A stretch of 29,347 nucleotides of DNA from Thermoplasmata archaeon. Its GTDB lineage: Archaea > Thermoplasmatota > Thermoplasmata > Lutacidiplasmatales > UBA184. Below the pieces are notes generated by a model, which was not told the DNA's origin, made no database searches, and saw only the letters and a program-made list of their open reading frames with translations. The stretch spans positions 1-29,347 of the forward strand of contig JASHVA010000118.1 of the NCBI GenBank assembly GCA_030039715.1. The letters are read 5' to 3'. Positions 14,701 through 21,588 of this stretch are shown here, one piece after another (position 1 is the stretch's first letter; the number at the start of each line of letters is the position of its first letter). The position numbers were made by a program, and so were the translations under genes.

Positions 14701-16200
14701 GGTCACGGAGGAGCCGACGGCCCCGGACGTAGGACTGACCGTGACGTTCGCCGCGACCGTGAACGTCGCGTAGCCGTAGTTGGTGCCGTCGTAGGCGCTC
14801 AGGGATTCGGCGCCGCCGGGCACCTCCGGAATCGTGACCGAGCAGGAAAACGTCCCGCTCGAGCTCGAGCTACATCCGTGACCGGACGCGCTCGAGCCGT
14901 CCAGCTCGAAGGCGATCGCCTGGGACGGGGCGAATCCTGTTCCCGTGGCGGTCGTGGAGCTCCCGACCACACCGGAAGTCGGAGCGAGGGTCAGCGAGGT
15001 ACCCACGGTGAACGTCGCCGTCGCCGAAGCGGCGCCGGACGCGGCGATCAGCGGCTCGGCGCCGTGCGGGACCGCGGGGATCGTGACGGCGCAACCGAAG
15101 CTGCCGTTCGCGAAAGCGGTGCACGACGAGGACGGTGCGCTGACCCCGTCTAGCGTGAAGGCGACGGTCTGGCTCGCGGGGAAGCCGCTCCCCGAGGCGG
15201 TCGTGGTGCTGCCGACGACGCCCGCGGCCGGGGCGAGGGCGAGGCTCGTCCCCACGTTGAACGCGGCGGACTGATCCACACTGCCCGCGGTGGCGACCAG
15301 ATCCTGGACGCCGTAGGGCGCTGCCGGGATCGTGACGGCGCAGGCGGAGAAGTTCCCCGCCGAGTCGGTGACGCAGCTGGAGGACGAGGCGGCGTTACCG
15401 GCGAGGGTGAACGTCACGGAGGTCGACGCGGAGAAGCCGGTGCCCGACGCGTCGGTCGTGCTCCCCACGACCCCTGACGTCGGCGCGAGCACGAGGGTTG
15501 GAGTGATCTCGAAATCGGTCGACGCCACGACGGTGCCGTCGGCGGTGGTCGTCGCGGCGACCGGGTAATCGGCCGAAGGCGAGGACGGGACCGTGATCTC
15601 GCACGAAAAGTTCCCGCTCCCGTCGACAGTGACCGCGCCTTCGTTGCATGCGACGTCGGCCGAGTTGAACAGCGCCTGCACGGCCTGGCCGGAGGTGAAG
15701 CCGGTCCCCGTGAGCGTCGTGTCCGACTCGCCCGGGCCCGAGGCGGGGCTGAACGTCAAGGTGGGGGTAACGGTGAAGTTCGTCGACGCGTTCACCAGGC
15801 CGTCGTCGGCCGTGCTCGCCCCGATCGAGTAGTTGCCCGCGGCGGCGAACGGCACGAGGACCGTGCAGTCGAAGGTGCCGTCCGAAGCGACGTCGGTCGG
15901 GGATAGACAGGCTTCCGCCGAACCGTTGAAGTACGGAGTCACGGCGTCGCCGACGGTGAACCCGGAGCCCGTGATGGCGAGGTCGCTTCCGACCCCACCG
16001 TCCGCCGGAGAGAAGCTCGTCACCGGAGAGCTGTCCGTCCGAAGAGGAGGCGCCAGGGCCGTGGCCGAGCTTCCGACTCCGCCCGCGAGGCCGATCAGCG
16101 CCGACCCGAGGCCCAGGACGACCGCGATCGCCACGATGCCGATGGCGTGCCGACGGCCGAGCGGTGGCCTGCTTCCCCAGAGTGAGCTGCGATTGGACAT
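11797..16200 (-). CDS. Giant membrane-anchored surface protein with 15 Ig-like (TIG/IPT-type) repeats
   Basis: A 1467-residue predicted cell-surface protein. A hydrophobic segment at about 19-41 is a signal peptide or signal anchor. Residues 59 to about 1320 hold 15 repeats of 80-92 residues; each opens like S-L-x-L-x-P-x-S-G-x-V-G-S-x-V-x-x-x-G-T-G-F and ends A-T-F-T-V-x-x, as in TIG/IPT or related Ig-like folds. Every repeat carries two cysteines, and there are none elsewhere (30 in total), which predicts one disulfide per repeat. At least 15 N-x-S/T sites are seen. A Pro/Ser linker precedes a single C-terminal helix at 1338-1360 (F-P-W-W-I-V-V-A-I-G-L...), then a basic stop-transfer (E-H-R-R-H-H-R) and a 100-residue inside tail ending in a short charged helix. 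Expected role: adhesion or a cell-surface layer. The TATA box at 16231-16237 supports the ATG at 16200. Confidence 0.88.
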   Translation of the reverse strand: MSNRSSLWGSRPPLGRRHAIGIVAIAVVLGLGSALIGLAGGVGSSATALAPPLRTDSSPVTSFSPADGGVGSDLAITGSGFTVGDAVTPYFNGSAEACLSPTDVASDGTFDCTVLVPFAAAGNYSIGASTADDGLVNASTNFTVTPTLTFSPASGPGESDTTLTGTGFTSGQAVQALFNSADVACNEGAVTVDGSGNFSCEITVPSSPSADYPVAATTTADGTVVASTDFEITPTLVLAPTSGVVGSTTDASGTGFSASTSVTFTLAGNAASSSSCVTDSAGNFSACAVTIPAAPYGVQDLVATAGSVDQSAAFNVGTSLALAPAAGVVGSTTTASGSGFPASQTVAFTLDGVSAPSSSCTAFANGSFGCAVTIPAVPHGAEPLIAASGAASATATFTVGTSLTLAPTSGVVGSSTTATGTGFAPSQAIAFELDGSSASGHGCSSSSSGTFSCSVTIPEVPGGAESLSAYDGTNYGYATFTVAANVTVSPTSGAVGSSVTVAGTGFPASASLTAKWNAGTTICTTTSGADGGFECTPAAVPASSSGPNVVGVYQGGNFLASATFTVTTSFSLSQSDGPVDTTVTLQGTGFSSGTVYDYCLLATQSACSGSPSTFTALANGSVPSAVTLTIPDSSAPGAYYVDVSYDGAYVISAPFTVTTQSLDLSPTSGPVGGVIALTGSGYVPSTSYQYCFVVGIESCLANATSFTSTAAGEIPSGTTLTVPPTTSGGHDVDVYLSSTLLLFEPFTVTASLELNPASGPVGTTVTAQAEGLDADAVYVLAWSGSPLGCANTTSSIGTASCTFSVPSTPGGGYSVELAEGTNTPSATFTVTASLSASPTYGNVGQSVQWMGAGFPASTAASVEWNATTTLCTTSTDAAGVLQCSGTIPSTHDGTYSVAGVVGATTASTDWTVEPQLSVTPIAGIVGSSVTAVGTGFDAVTAFTLDWNSSTVLCTGGSTDSAGQFSCSFAVPIAVSGVETLSATEGTNTATAAFTVEASISISDTVGFVGTPETVTGAGFDPDAPFSLTWDTSTVLCGALTNGLGEFGCTFAIPASTAGTHVVTADEGENTASVDYQVVPSLTLSVSTGAPGTLINATGGGFGSGAAFVITWNGSGDLCSGTTSASGSLSCAFRLPDVSGGAGSIVAVQGSNVASAAFVVSALVALSVASGTVGTSVDVLGAGFDASGSVTIVWNSTTTVCIVGTTPNGTFACAFLVPLSPGGAHTLTTFEGSISVPSSFTVEAEVSLAPTSAGVGATVEVNGTGFGASVGYAVVWNNTQTLCSGLTDTNGAFACSFQVPTSGAGPIVISTRSGTTLSTSSFTVTSSPPPPPSSSPSTFPWWIVVAIGLAAALVLALLLAYEHRRHHRPRASSPGRTTAPVQPWTGSAASLAPVTDRAAAAESAAVAVPGPTAPPTASATAAAGAPGEEDIDLLIARLERMSQQMFKKSPRELSQEEPAADEGAPPSK

Positions 16201-16230
16201 CCGGCGAGGAACGGTCCCGTCCGTTTCGGC

Positions 16231-16237
16231 TTAAAAA
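16231..16237 (-). promoter_or_regulatory. TATA box of the giant surface protein gene
   Basis: TTTTTAA on the minus strand is the strongest TATA-like element in the window. It is centred 34 bases before the ATG at 16200 and predicts a leader of about seven bases. Strong expression would suit an abundant surface protein. Apart from this element, the gap 16201-16294 shows nothing. Confidence 0.6.
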
Positions 16238-16294
16238 GGCGAATCGGGCGAGATAAACTCTCCGGGAGCGGATATACGGCTCGTTCCGAACGGT

Positions 16295-17236
16295 CTACGG
16301 TCGTTGGGGCACCCTCCGGAACTCGGTCGCCCGCAGGGTCCGCAGGTACCCCTCCGGGGACCCGACGGACCGCCACTGGTTCCGGTCCGGCAGCACGAGC
16401 GCGGCGACCGCGTCGCCCTGCGAGATCAGCTCCTGGATGCCGCTCGTCAGCTCGAGCTCGGAATGGGCCCGGGCCCGGGCCCGCGCGAGGCGCAGGGCGG
16501 GGAACAGACGTGGCGAGAACGCGTAGACGGCCGTGGCCGCCCAACGGGAACGCGGACGGCTCGGCTTCTCTTCCATCGCGCGCACCCGCAGCCGCCGCCA
16601 TCCGGCGAAGTCGCCGGCGGCCGCGCCTTCGACGACCCCGTAGCGACGCGGGTCGGCGACCCGCCGCACTAGGAGCACCGCGTCCAGGTCCTCCTGTGCG
16701 AGCAGGCTCGCCATCGCGGCGTGGACAGCCCCCCGCCGGGGCTCCAGCACGATGCCGTCGCTCGCTTGCAAGAGGAACGGTTCGTTCCCGACGAACGGCT
16801 CGGAGCGGAGCACGGCGTCGCCGAAACCGGCGGGATGCGGCTGGAGCGCGAACCGGAGTCGGAGGTCGCGTAGCTTCGTGTAGAACTCCCGCGTCTCGGC
16901 GACACGCTCCGGGTGGTGCCGGTGCCGCTCGAGGAACGACGGGTCGACCGTGAAGTACTCCTGGACGAGCGAGAGGTCCCGGGGTTGCACCACCAGCGTC
17001 ACGTCCGAGACCCCGGCGGCCATGAACGCCTCGAGGACGAGGTGCGCGATCGGCTTCAGCACCGGAGCGCCGTCCCGCCCCCGGTCGTACAGCGGGAGGA
17101 ACTCCTTCCGGAGGCCCCGGGACCAGGGGAGCATCCGAGTCCCTTCGCCGGCGAGCGTCATCACGCCCCGACGATGGGGGCGGCGGCGTCGACCCGCGCG
17201 GTCGTCCGGCGATCGACTCCGGGAGCGCGACGCCAC
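16295..17236 (-). CDS. Sugar-1-phosphate nucleotidylyltransferase (GalU-like)
   Basis: A 313-residue nucleotidyltransferase that should join a sugar 1-phosphate to an NTP. Residues 26-50 hold the signature L-A-G-E-G-T-R-M-L-P-W-S-R-G-L-R-K-E-F-L-P-L, close to the UTP-glucose-1-phosphate uridylyltransferase form G-x-G-T-R-x-L-P...K-E-M-L-P. Later come Q-A-S-D-G-I-V (metal-site Asp), M-E-E-K-P-S and W-R-S-V-G-S-P-E-G-Y-L, all family landmarks. The first 24 residues are Arg-rich; I keep the GTG at 17236 because GGAGG stands eight bases ahead of it, though a GTG-ATG pair at 17164/17161 would give the more usual short N-terminus. It follows the GHMP kinase gene by 36 bases, and the two enzymes probably make one nucleotide sugar (kinase, then nucleotidyl transfer). 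The actual sugar is unknown. Confidence 0.85.
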   Translation of the reverse strand: MASRSRSRSPDDRAGRRRRPHRRGVMTLAGEGTRMLPWSRGLRKEFLPLYDRGRDGAPVLKPIAHLVLEAFMAAGVSDVTLVVQPRDLSLVQEYFTVDPSFLERHRHHPERVAETREFYTKLRDLRLRFALQPHPAGFGDAVLRSEPFVGNEPFLLQASDGIVLEPRRGAVHAAMASLLAQEDLDAVLLVRRVADPRRYGVVEGAAAGDFAGWRRLRVRAMEEKPSRPRSRWAATAVYAFSPRLFPALRLARARARAHSELELTSGIQELISQGDAVAALVLPDRNQWRSVGSPEGYLRTLRATEFRRVPQRP

Positions 17237-17244
17237 GAACGGGT

Positions 17245-17249
17245 CCTCC
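17245..17249 (-). promoter_or_regulatory. Ribosome binding site deciding the nucleotidyltransferase start
   Basis: GGAGG on the minus strand, eight bases before the GTG at 17236, lies in the 36-base gap after the GHMP kinase stop. It favours the upstream GTG over the internal GTG/ATG at 17164/17161. Confidence 0.5.
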
Positions 17250-17272
17250 GAACGATGGTCGGGCGTCGGGGG

Positions 17273-18370
17273 CTATAGGGCTTTGGTAGCCCGAGCGTTA
17301 CGCGCCGCCTGCAAGCGGTGGGAGTCGCGCTCGGCGCGAACGGCCCACGTCTGGAGACCGGTCATCTCGAGCGAGAAATTCGTCACCCGGCCGCCGGCGG
17401 CCTCGACGGCCCGGCCCACGTCCGCCCGCTTTGCGAAATCGCAGAAGAGGAGGAGATAGCCTCCCCCGCCCGCGCCCGTGAGCTTGCCTCCGAGCGCGCC
17501 GGCCTCGCGCGCCTTCTCGTACATCCGGTCGACACTCGGGTTCGAGATCCCTTCCGTGAACCGCTTCTTGAGCTGCCAGCCCTCGTCGAGCAGCTCCCCC
17601 ATCTCGTTGATGTTGCCGCGCAGCAGCTCGTTCTTCATCTCGACCGCGAGCTGCTTGGTCGCGTCGAGCGCGTCGACCGACTCGCGGCGTCGGTCGGTGT
17701 ACCCGCGCTGCTGCCGCTCGATCAGCTCGTTCGAGTAGTGGCCCCCCCCGGCGAAGACCAGCAGGAGCCGGTACGCGAGCTCGTTGAGGACGTCCGGACG
17801 GATCTTGAGGGGATTGACGATCGTTCGCTCACCGTGGAACTCGATGAAGTTGAAGCCCCCGAAGGCGGCGGAATACTGGTCTTGGCGACCTCCCTTGACC
17901 CCGAGCTCGGTCCGCTCGATCCGATACGCGAGTTCGGCGATCTCGTACGGCGTCCAGGTCTCCTTGAGGTAATGCTGGAAGGCGCCGACCATCGCCACGG
18001 TCATCGCCGAGGAGGTTCCGAGACCGGTGCCGGGCGGGGCGTCCGAGTGAAGGAAGAGACGGAGCCACTCGTCGTTCGGTCCGCTCGTCCCGGGCGTCCG
18101 AAGGATCTTGAGCGCAGCCTTCACGAGGTCGAGCTCGCCGTTGTAGAAGAGATCGGTCGGCCGCTCGAAGTTCGCCTTCAGGTTGAAGTCGAGCGACTCG
18201 ACGTCCGTGCCCCCGGACCGCCCGGCTTCCGTCTCCAGTGTGACGTAGGCGAACTTATCGATCGTGCAGTTGAGCACGGCTCCGCCCTTCTCCTCAGGAT
18301 AGGGCGAGACGTCGGTCCCGCCACCGGCGAAGCTGATCCGCAAGGGGGCCTTGCTCCGCAGGATCGGCAT
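17273..18370 (-). CDS. GHMP-family sugar kinase (D-glycero-D-manno-heptose 7-phosphate kinase-like)
   Basis: A 365-residue GHMP kinase. The start R-S-K-A-P-L-R-I-S-F-A-G-G-G-T-D-V-S-P-Y is diagnostic of the HddA/fucokinase-like branch that phosphorylates a sugar anomeric carbon. The ATP loop is P-P-G-T-G-L-G-T-S-S-A, and the third motif is K-L-T-G-A-G-G-G-G-Y-L-L-L-F. Its partner gene encodes a nucleotidyltransferase, matching the HddA-HddC pattern in which a heptose is phosphorylated and then activated, but no isomerase (GmhA) or phosphatase (GmhB) is here, so another sugar is possible. The ATG at 18370 has a TATA-like GTTAAG about 31 bases upstream. The long frame reaching 19075 overlaps the divergent Nudix gene and is not coding there. 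Confidence 0.88.
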   Translation of the reverse strand: MPILRSKAPLRISFAGGGTDVSPYPEEKGGAVLNCTIDKFAYVTLETEAGRSGGTDVESLDFNLKANFERPTDLFYNGELDLVKAALKILRTPGTSGPNDEWLRLFLHSDAPPGTGLGTSSAMTVAMVGAFQHYLKETWTPYEIAELAYRIERTELGVKGGRQDQYSAAFGGFNFIEFHGERTIVNPLKIRPDVLNELAYRLLLVFAGGGHYSNELIERQQRGYTDRRRESVDALDATKQLAVEMKNELLRGNINEMGELLDEGWQLKKRFTEGISNPSVDRMYEKAREAGALGGKLTGAGGGGYLLLFCDFAKRADVGRAVEAAGGRVTNFSLEMTGLQTWAVRAERDSHRLQAARNARATKAL

Positions 18371-18398
18371 CGCCGGTGGCAGCGACCGAAAGCGACGG

Positions 18399-18404
18399 CT
18401 TAAC
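18399..18404 (-). promoter_or_regulatory. TATA-like box of the GHMP kinase gene
   Basis: GTTAAG on the minus strand is centred about 31 bases before the ATG at 18370, predicting an almost leaderless start to the kinase-nucleotidyltransferase operon. Confidence 0.45.
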
Positions 18405-18453
18405 CCTTCCCCCGGAACGGCCGGAGCCCGCTCCGTCCTCGGGCTCGACCCGT

Positions 18454-18459
18454 CATATG
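18454..18459 (+). promoter_or_regulatory. TATA-like box of the second Nudix gene
   Basis: CATATG is centred about 24.5 bases before the GTG at 18481. The only nearby ATG (18457) is inside this box, so the box decides for the GTG start. Confidence 0.4.
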
Positions 18460-18480
18460 GGGTCACGGTCTCGGCGACGC

Positions 18481-18909
18481 GTGACGACCCACTACCGGAA
18501 CCCCGCCCTCGCCGTCGACGTCGTATGGTTGGCGCGGGGGAAGGTGTTGCTCGTCCGCCGCGGACGTCCCCCGTTCCGAGGCCGCTGGGCGCTCCCCGGC
18601 GGCTTCGTCGAGTACCGGGAGACCGTCGAAGCCGCGGTCGCCCGGGAGCTGCGGGAGGAGACCGGACTTCTCGCCCGGTCGGTGCGGCTGGTCGGGGTCT
18701 ATTCCGGCCCGGATCGGGACCCGCGGCACCCCACGACGTCGGTCGTGTTCCGGATGTCGGGCCGAGTTGCCACGCCGCACGGGGGGGACGACGCCCGGGA
18801 GGCCGCCTGGATCCCGCTCGCGGACGTGGAGCCGCTGGCGTTCGACCACTCCGTGATCCTCCGCGACGCCCTGAGGCAGGAGCGGCGCCTGCGTCGGCGC
18901 CGGGCCTAA
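18481..18909 (+). CDS. Nudix hydrolase (ADP-ribose pyrophosphatase-like)
   Basis: A 142-residue Nudix protein from the GTG at 18481. The box G41-x5-E47-x7-R55-E56-x-x-E59-E60-x-G62-L is intact. The start T-T-H-Y-R-N-P-A-L-A-V-D-V-V-W-L and the strand G-R-W-A-L-P-G-G-F-V-E-Y fit the ADP-ribose/NAD-metabolite branch, and P-x-R-D-P-R-H-P-T-T-S-V-V-F is also usual there. Reaction: cleavage of ADP-ribose or a similar nucleotide sugar into AMP and a sugar phosphate. Longer starts at 18376 or 18457 would add an Arg/Pro-rich tail without family similarity. The gene is divergent from the GHMP kinase and convergent with the MFS gene (32-base gap). Confidence 0.85.
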   Translation: MTTHYRNPALAVDVVWLARGKVLLVRRGRPPFRGRWALPGGFVEYRETVEAAVARELREETGLLARSVRLVGVYSGPDRDPRHPTTSVVFRMSGRVATPHGGDDAREAAWIPLADVEPLAFDHSVILRDALRQERRLRRRRA

Positions 18910-18941
18910 GCGATCGATCCCGGCGGCGAACCCACCGGCGT

Positions 18942-20438
18942 TCAGGGCGCGTCGGGTCCCGCCGCGGTTCCGGAGCCCTGGATGACCTCGGTCGCGTGGG
19001 AGGTTTCGCGACCCCGCGACCAGGAGAGGGCCGCCGCGAGCAGGAGGATCGCCACCGATCCGTACAGCGCGGCACGGATCCCCGTCAGGAAGTCGGCCCC
19101 GACGCCGCCCACGAGGTTCGTGGTCCCGAGGAACACCTCGTAGGCGAGCGCCCGCGGAATGCTCGCGGAGGCGATGGTGAGCGCGAGCACGAAACTGAGC
19201 AAGGTGCCGATGTTCGAGAGCGTGACCCTGAGCCCGGAGATCTCCCCGAAGGTCCGGGGGGTCGCCTGGCTCATGATCGCCGTGTTGTTCGCGGGGTAGA
19301 ACATCCCGCTGCCGACGCCGGTGATGAGCGAGATGATCGGGATGAAGCCGAGCCAAGAATTGATCGTCAGCTGCGAGTAGGCGAGCACCGCGACCGCCAT
19401 CAGCACGATGCCGAGCGTGGCGAGGGTCCGGGCGCCCCGCTGATCGACCCTCGTTCCCATCCACGGACCGACGAGCGCGCCGAGCAAATACCCCGGCACC
19501 AGGAGGAGCGAGGCGTTGAGCGGCGTCAGGCCCCGCAGCCCCTGCAGGTACATCGTCAACAGAAAGATGACCGAAAGGTAGCCGAGCGCCTGGAAGAGAC
19601 CGGCGAGGAGCGAGAAGCCGAGCAGCCGATTCCGCAGGGCGCGGAGTTCGAGCATCGGCTGCGGGATCCTAAGCTCGGCGTAGACGAACACCGGGGCGAG
19701 CGCGATCCCGGCGACGAGGTAGGCGATGTTCACCGCGGAGACTCCGAAGACGGCGATCTCGATCAGTCCGTAGCAGGTCAGCGCGAGGAGCGCGGAGAAC
19801 AGGACGAAGCCAACGTAGTCGAAGGCGGCGCGCTGCGGCGTGCTCTTCGGGAGCGTGCGGAGCCCGAGGGCCACCGCGACCACGCCGATCGGGATGTTGA
19901 TGAAGAAGATGTACCGCCAGCCGAGCTCGGTCGTGATCACCCCGCCGAGCAGGATGCCGAGGATCGCGCCGACGCTCCAGCCGAAGACCAGGAAGCCGAA
20001 GGCCCGCCCGCGGCGCTCCGGCGGGAAGACCGCCGCGATGAGCGCCCCCGAGTTCGCGAAGACGAGGGCGCCGCCGATCGCCTGCACCGCCCGCGCCACG
20101 ATGAGCGTCTCCGCTCCCGGAGCGAAGCCCGAGGCGGCCGAGCCGATCGTGAAGATCGCGAAGCCGAGATTGTAGACGCCCGCTCGGCCGAACATATCGC
20201 CGAGCCGGCCGGCCTGGGTTGTGACGGCGGCCGTGATGAGGAGGTAGATGAGGATCGTCCAGATGATCGTCGAGAGCGGGGAGACGAGGTCCCGGGCCAT
20301 CGTCGGGAGCGCGAGGATGACGATGGTGCTGTCGACCGCGACCATCAGGGTCCCGATCGTCGTCAGAAGCAGCACCGCGGCTTCGACGGTCCGGGGGGTG
20401 CCGGCGAGCGATGCGGACGCGGGGCGCGACTCGGTCAT
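18942..20438 (-). CDS. MFS exporter, DHA2 (EmrB/QacA) family
   Basis: A 498-residue transporter with about 14 helices, as in the drug:proton antiporter-2 family. The first helix carries V-A-V-D36-S-T-I-V-I-L-A-L-P (motif D1), the 2-3 loop G-R-L-G-D-M-F-G-R-A-G (motif A), and helix 5 has G-W-S-V-G-A-I-L-G-I-L-L-G-G, the antiporter motif C in a slightly changed form. The likely job is proton-driven export of a lipophilic or toxic compound at the plasma membrane; the cargo is not evident. No regulator gene adjoins it. Start ATG 20438; the C-terminal 25 residues are polar. A TATA-like CTAAAT lies about 46 bases upstream, implying a leader of about 20 bases with no good ribosome site. Confidence 0.92.
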   Translation of the reverse strand: MTESRPASASLAGTPRTVEAAVLLLTTIGTLMVAVDSTIVILALPTMARDLVSPLSTIIWTILIYLLITAAVTTQAGRLGDMFGRAGVYNLGFAIFTIGSAASGFAPGAETLIVARAVQAIGGALVFANSGALIAAVFPPERRGRAFGFLVFGWSVGAILGILLGGVITTELGWRYIFFINIPIGVVAVALGLRTLPKSTPQRAAFDYVGFVLFSALLALTCYGLIEIAVFGVSAVNIAYLVAGIALAPVFVYAELRIPQPMLELRALRNRLLGFSLLAGLFQALGYLSVIFLLTMYLQGLRGLTPLNASLLLVPGYLLGALVGPWMGTRVDQRGARTLATLGIVLMAVAVLAYSQLTINSWLGFIPIISLITGVGSGMFYPANNTAIMSQATPRTFGEISGLRVTLSNIGTLLSFVLALTIASASIPRALAYEVFLGTTNLVGGVGADFLTGIRAALYGSVAILLLAAALSWSRGRETSHATEVIQGSGTAAGPDAP

Positions 20439-20481
20439 GGGCGAAGGGCCTCGACTGATGCCCGTACGGACCCGAGCGCGG

Positions 20482-20487
20482 ATTTAG
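20482..20487 (-). promoter_or_regulatory. TATA-like box of the MFS gene
   Basis: CTAAAT on the minus strand is centred 46 bases before the ATG at 20438. It shares a 131-base divergent intergenic region with the promoter of the VIT1-like gene. Confidence 0.35.
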
Positions 20488-20536
20488 GCGTTTGCGAACC
20501 CAGACGCCACTCGAGCCCGTTGGCGTGCGCCACCGT

Positions 20537-20542
20537 CTTATC
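20537..20542 (+). promoter_or_regulatory. TATA-like box of the VIT1-like gene
   Basis: CTTATC is centred about 30 bases before the ATG at 20570 and predicts a near-leaderless mRNA. It decides for this ATG rather than the upstream GTG-type starts that extend the frame to 20492. Confidence 0.5.
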
Positions 20543-20569
20543 GCGCCGTGCGTCGGTCTCGCCCTTCCG

Positions 20570-21265
20570 ATGGTGGCGAAGCACGAGCCGCACGTCCGCC
20601 CGGGGCTCCTCTCCGACTTCATCCTGGGGAGCCAGGACGGCCTCGTCAACGTGCTGGGGATCCTGCTCGGACTCTCCGCCGCGACCGGCGATACGACGAT
20701 CATTATCATCGGCGCCCTCGCCGCGCTGGGGGCCGAATCCGTGTCGATGGGCGCGGTCGCCTACACCTCGACGCTCGCGCGCCGCCGGGTCTACGAAGCG
20801 GAGCGCCGGCGCGAGCTCGAGGAGATGCGGACGATCCCCGAGATGGAGCGAGAGGAGGTCCGCACGATCTTCCGGAACTGGGGGTTCGCGGGCGACGAGC
20901 TCGAGGAGATGGTCCGGAAGATCGAGGCGAAGCCGAAAGCGATGCTCGAGCTGATGATGGCGTTCGAGCTGAACCTCGCGACCGTCGCGGAGAGCCAGCC
21001 GCTGCGCAGCGGCCTCGTCGTCCTCGCCTCCACAATCGTCGGCTCGGCAATCCCGATCGTGCCGTTCCTCGTCCCGGGCCTCTCGATCGACTCGGCGGCC
21101 GTGACCTCGATCGTTCTGAGCGGCATCGCGCTGTTCGGGATCGGCTGGTACGAGGCGACGGTGACGATCGGCTCGTTCTGGAAGAGCGGGCTACGGATGC
21201 TCTTGATCGGGCTCAGCGCCGGCTTCGCCGGCTACCTCATCGGGCACTTCGCCCACGTCTACTAG
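20570..21265 (+). CDS. VIT1/CCC1-family Fe2+/Mn2+ transporter
   Basis: A 231-residue membrane protein of the vacuolar iron transporter family, which exchanges Fe2+ or Mn2+ for protons. The N-terminal signature L-L-S-D-F-I-L-G-S-Q-D-G-L-V-N-V-L-G-I is followed by G-A-L-A-A-L-G-A-E-S-V-S-M-G-A-V-A-Y in TM2. A charged helical segment (about 75-135, with many Glu: E-R-R-R-E-L-E-E-M, E-M-E-R-E-E-V) matches the cytoplasmic metal-binding helices H1-H3 of the plant protein. Three further helices follow, at about 145-231, for a total of five. In a prokaryote it would work at the plasma membrane, probably in metal efflux. It ends 17 bases from the convergent small zinc-ribbon gene. Confidence 0.88.
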   Translation: MVAKHEPHVRPGLLSDFILGSQDGLVNVLGILLGLSAATGDTTIIIIGALAALGAESVSMGAVAYTSTLARRRVYEAERRRELEEMRTIPEMEREEVRTIFRNWGFAGDELEEMVRKIEAKPKAMLELMMAFELNLATVAESQPLRSGLVVLASTIVGSAIPIVPFLVPGLSIDSAAVTSIVLSGIALFGIGWYEATVTIGSFWKSGLRMLLIGLSAGFAGYLIGHFAHVY

Positions 21266-21282
21266 GCAGCGACCGCGCGAGC

Positions 21283-21507
21283 CTAGCTCGGCCGGGAGAG
21301 CCGCCCGCGAAGTCGGGGGCTCTCGCCGCGGCTCCACGGGAGGCGGAAGCGGCGGGGGCGGTGCACCTCGTGCCGGCGGCAGTCGGCGCACCAGACCACG
21401 ACCTCCGGGTAGGTCGCGAGCTCGGGCGTCGCCACGTGGGCCGTCTCGGGGTGACCGCAGTCGCGGGTCATGCACGGGTGGCCGGGGAACGGTTCGTCGG
21501 GGGGCAT
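21283..21507 (-). CDS. Small CxxxxC/CxxC protein, possible zinc ribbon
   Basis: A 74-residue protein I do not recognise. It contains C12-M-T-R-D-C17-G-H and C40-A-D-C43-R-R-H46, a four-cysteine arrangement that suits one structural zinc site, then an Arg/Pro-rich C-terminal 25 residues that could bind nucleic acid. I choose the ATG at 21507 (M-P-P-D-E-P-F) because a TTTAATA box lies 31 bases ahead; the longer start at 21531 would sit only six bases from that box. It follows the 80-residue gene on the same strand after an 81-base gap. The coding case rests on the paired cysteines and the well-placed promoter; function unknown. Confidence 0.6.
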   Translation of the reverse strand: MPPDEPFPGHPCMTRDCGHPETAHVATPELATYPEVVVWCADCRRHEVHRPRRFRLPWSRGESPRLRGRLSRPS

Positions 21508-21518
21508 GAGATATGAAT

Positions 21519-21534
21519 CATGCGCACTCATGCG
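21519..21534. repeat. Direct repeat CATGCG x2, 10-base period, upstream of the small zinc-ribbon gene
   Basis: CATGCG occurs at 21519-21524 and 21529-21534, one DNA turn apart, between the TATA-like box (21535-21541) and the start codon at 21507. The position would suit a repressor site, but two six-base copies can arise by chance. Confidence 0.3.
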
Positions 21535-21541
21535 TATTAAA
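21535..21541 (-). promoter_or_regulatory. TATA box of the small zinc-ribbon gene
   Basis: TTTAATA on the minus strand is centred 31 bases before the ATG at 21507 and about six bases before the longer start at 21531, which it therefore disfavours. Confidence 0.5.
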
Positions 21542-21588
21542 CGTAACGAAGAGGTTCTCGGCGCCCGGTCGGCGCGCCGGTGAGGTGC

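Noticed and set aside
11797..16200. Repeats of the giant gene considered as CRISPR or tandem-repeat DNA
   Set aside because: They are in one open frame, about 245-275 bases each, diverged in DNA and conserved in protein pattern.
18371..19075. Upstream extension of the GHMP kinase frame
   Set aside because: It overlaps the Nudix and MFS genes and precedes a normal GHMP N-terminus with its own TATA box.
18351..20954. Plus-strand open frame of 867 codons across the Nudix and MFS genes
   Set aside because: Extremely Arg/Glu/Asp-rich, overlaps several clear genes, no domain visible.
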